The notes below the pieces were generated by a model. That model saw only the letters and a program-made list of their open reading frames with translations. It had not been told where the DNA came from and did not search any database. Below, in pieces: positions 61,823-64,000 of a stretch of DNA of 64,000 nt. Made by a program: the position numbers and the translations under genes. Within the stretch, counting starts at the first letter, position 1; each line of letters opens with the position of its first letter. Origin of the DNA: Plantago ovata (taxonomy: Eukaryota > Streptophyta > Magnoliopsida > Lamiales > Plantaginaceae); assembly GCA_028274465.1 (NCBI GenBank), contig CM051455.1, positions 107,754,942-107,818,941 on the forward strand, in the 5' to 3' direction.

Positions 61823-64000
61823 TCAAGTCCCTGCACATCTTGACGAACATAAAGAGGACCAAAGAATCCTACAAGTATCAATATAAGCACATGAATTAAT
61901 TATGGCTCGTAACGTATGTTGCTTGCCATTTACCTCGAAGCTACATGTACGACGATACATGTCTATCACCATATGTACTTTGTTGATGAAGGCTCTACCC
62001 AAAAGAACCACATCCTTGAGCTTTGCGGAGGATGTAGGCATGACGATGAAGTTCGTCTTGACCTCTACATCGGCGACTCTTACCACTAGATTCTCGATCA
62101 CACCCAATGGCTTCTTCATAGACCCGTCCGCCAATTGCACCATGCACTTCATTGGTCTTAAGCCAGACAAACCTGACTCTTCGTACACGTTCAAAGGTAT
62201 GACATTCACACCCGCTTCCGTGTCTAGAGTTGCCACTATTCCATCCTTCTTACCCAAGCCGATTTCCACATCAAAGCTCTCTTGGATAGGCACTTCCACC
62301 ATATCCACCAACTCATCCTCAGACGATGAGTTTTCATTCACTTCTTCCACTATCGCATCAGATTGTGTGACCACTTTCTCTTCCACAACTACCTTAGGAG
62401 TCTCAAGCTCCTCACTCACTTTGCAAGTTTCAGTTATCTTGCAACTTGGCACCTCAACTCGTGCATTGTCTCTCACAACCGTGATCTCCACAGGCAAATC
62501 AGTCACCACGGTTATAGCCATGGCTTTCTCCGTGTTTCCGAGAAACTTCCCTTGCTCTCTACTCGCCCCTCGATCTATAAGCTCTTGTAGCTTCTTATGG
62601 AGACTGCTACTACTAGCCTCAAGTTTCTCAAAGCGTTGATTGTTAGTAGCCTCATTACGATAGTAATGCTCCATGAATTTGTTCGTCTTCATAACCAGAT
62701 CATTGAGTGAAGTAACAAGAGGAGAAGGGAGCACCCCTCCACCTTGCGGTCCTGAACTAGCAACCGGAGGTGGGGGTGTGGGATTAGAAGGTGGTGCTCC
62801 TTCATACCAGTTGTTCCCATAGCTGAGACAGCTTCGATCTTGATGTGGACCATAGGCATATTGGTCCGGGTTGTGGACATAACCACGGTTGCCTTGGTTC
62901 TGGTGCCCACCTCGTGGTCCTTGTCCCCCACGGTTTTGTGGCCTAACATTGCCATATCCTTGGCCATAGTTCACGTCCTCGGTCACTTGCTCCCCTTCGG
63001 CAGCAGCATAGACCTCTTGACGGACCTCGTTCTTGATGAATTGCTCTCTAGCAAACTCAGAACGGCATAGATAGGCCGGGTGCCCATAATTCTTGCAGAC
63101 ACCACAAATCTCCGTAGAAGGGATAGGAACGCTTTGCCTCAAAGCTTGCTTGACCTCATGGGCGAACCCATCAAAGGCATCTTGTTCCACTACTACCTTT
63201 GCCTCTCCCCTTTGCTCCTTTTGAAGCACACGAGCTCTAACATTCTAGTTTTGAGAAATCCGGTACATCGTGTCTAGCTTCATTTGAGCTTGAGTAGGAG
63301 TCAACTCTCCCATACTTCCACCGCAAATGCTATCCACTTGAGATTGAATCTCAGGATGCAAGCCATTGTAAAAGAATTGGAGAAGCTGACCTTTATCATA
63401 CCCATGGTGAGGGCATCTATGTTGCAACCCCATGAAACGATCATAAGCCTCGTGAAAAGCTTCATCATATCGTTGATCAAAGGTGCTAATTTGGCTCTTC
63501 ATAGCCATCGTCTTGGAAGTGGGGTAGTACCAATCCATGAACTTGTCGAAACAGAGCGCCCATGTAGTCAAAGACCCAGCCTCTAGAGTATTGAGCCAAG
63601 CCTTTGCTCGATCACCTAGACCCATGGAGAAAACCTTCATGCGAAGATCATCGTCCGTCACTCCAGCATCCGGTCGCCCAAGATGGAAAACAAAGTTCTC
63701 GAGCTCATTCAAGAACCCAATCACATCCTCATTAACCATCCCATAGAACTTGGGAAGTTGTTAGAACATGTGGTTCTTTATCTCCAGGTTCCTAGTGGCA
63801 TCATTGAGGACAATTGCTGGTCCTCTAGCCCCAACCGTTGGCTTGGTGAGTGAACGAATAGGTTGCTCCGCCATTTCACCTTCCACGAAAACCGACTCAA
63901 GAATTGGTTCAGAGAGATGTGAGAAAGATTCTTCTCTACTTCCAGATGTGGAAGCTCTAGATGCTACCCTTTCAAACTGAGAATTGAGATTCCTTCTTCT
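61823..64000 (-). pseudogene. Athila-like element 3 gag-protease (N terminus runs off the window)
   Basis: The frame is open from the window edge, with MAEQPIRSL at 63874. It has the gag core (KVFSMGLGDRAKAWLNTLEAGSLTTW, about 63550-63640) and a zinc knuckle CX2CX4HX4C (about 63067-63108). A Gln/Gly/Asn-rich stretch and an acidic stretch precede the protease. The protease site reads DTE where DTG is expected (about 62217-62225), so the catalytic loop is probably dead. In-frame stops lie at about 63761 (TAA) and 63246 (TAG). The protease continues with LLGRAF and YRRTCSFEV to about 61880, and the frame closes near 61823. Confidence 0.8.

Larger units (their letters stand above)
56137..64000 (-). 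mobile_element. Athila-like element 3, reverse orientation, pol-less with env-like gene
   Basis: On the - strand the order is gag-protease (64000-61823), hairpin-rich spacer, env-like gene (60626-59314), 3' noncoding module, polypurine tract and 3' LTR (57511-56137). No RT, RNase H or integrase is present. The other LTR lies beyond the window. It is inserted in the RNase H of element 2. Confidence 0.85.

Overview
The window is a transposon-dense piece of a flowering-plant (probably eudicot) nuclear genome. The evidence is spliced genes with GT-AG introns, a Helitron, Ty1/copia and Ty3/gypsy LTR retrotransposons, En/Spm-type (CACTA) DNA transposons, Stowaway-like MITEs, and one ordinary host gene, cytoplasmic lysyl-tRNA synthetase. 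Nothing prokaryotic is present. Almost every other open frame is a transposon gene or a shadow of one.

Region 1 (1-29235) is one decayed Helitron on the + strand. Its 5' end lies left of the window. Its 3' end is a 7-bp hairpin followed by CTAG. It holds an RPA70-like gene (56-4085) and an intron-rich Rep/helicase gene (about 5555-28889). Two insertions split it. The first is a 2.6-kb solo LTR (482-3066, target duplication GTAGT). The second is a 15-kb Sirevirus-like copia element (10468-25585, duplication GTATG). The copia element has pol, then a very large env-like reading frame, and a CACTA element (21532-25228, duplication TTG) sits inside its 3' LTR. A 100-N assembly gap hides most of its 5' LTR, gag and protease.

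Region 2 (29236-34860) holds the host gene: lysyl-tRNA synthetase on the - strand, 15 coding exons (29985-34487). A MITE remnant lies beyond its 3' end and a complete 257-bp Stowaway-like MITE abuts its promoter. Exon 8 lacks one base, which breaks the frame.

Region 3 (34861 to the end) is a second nest. A chromovirus-like gypsy element (34861-50960) is split by a second CACTA element (36337-39941, duplication ATC), by an Athila-like gag-only element (40850-47289, duplication CAAAC) and by a related LTR (49405-50605, duplication CCAGA). Its integrase end is fused to LTR sequence and triplicated as a 526-bp tandem unit (50436-52012). A gag-pol-bearing Athila-like element follows (52013-56136). 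It is cut by a third Athila-like element on the - strand (56137 to beyond 64000) that has gag-protease and an env-like gene but no reverse transcriptase.

The least explained signals are structural. (i) Eight short stem-loops with one 7-nt loop and changing but still paired stems lie just downstream of copia pol. (ii) Three in-frame, intron-like segments lie in the copia env-like frame. (iii) Family-specific GC-rich palindromes and long perfect hairpins occur in the Athila-like elements. (iv) A 3' noncoding module with repeated hairpins is conserved in two of those elements. All calls come from reading the sequence; family names rest on recognised motifs, not on searches.
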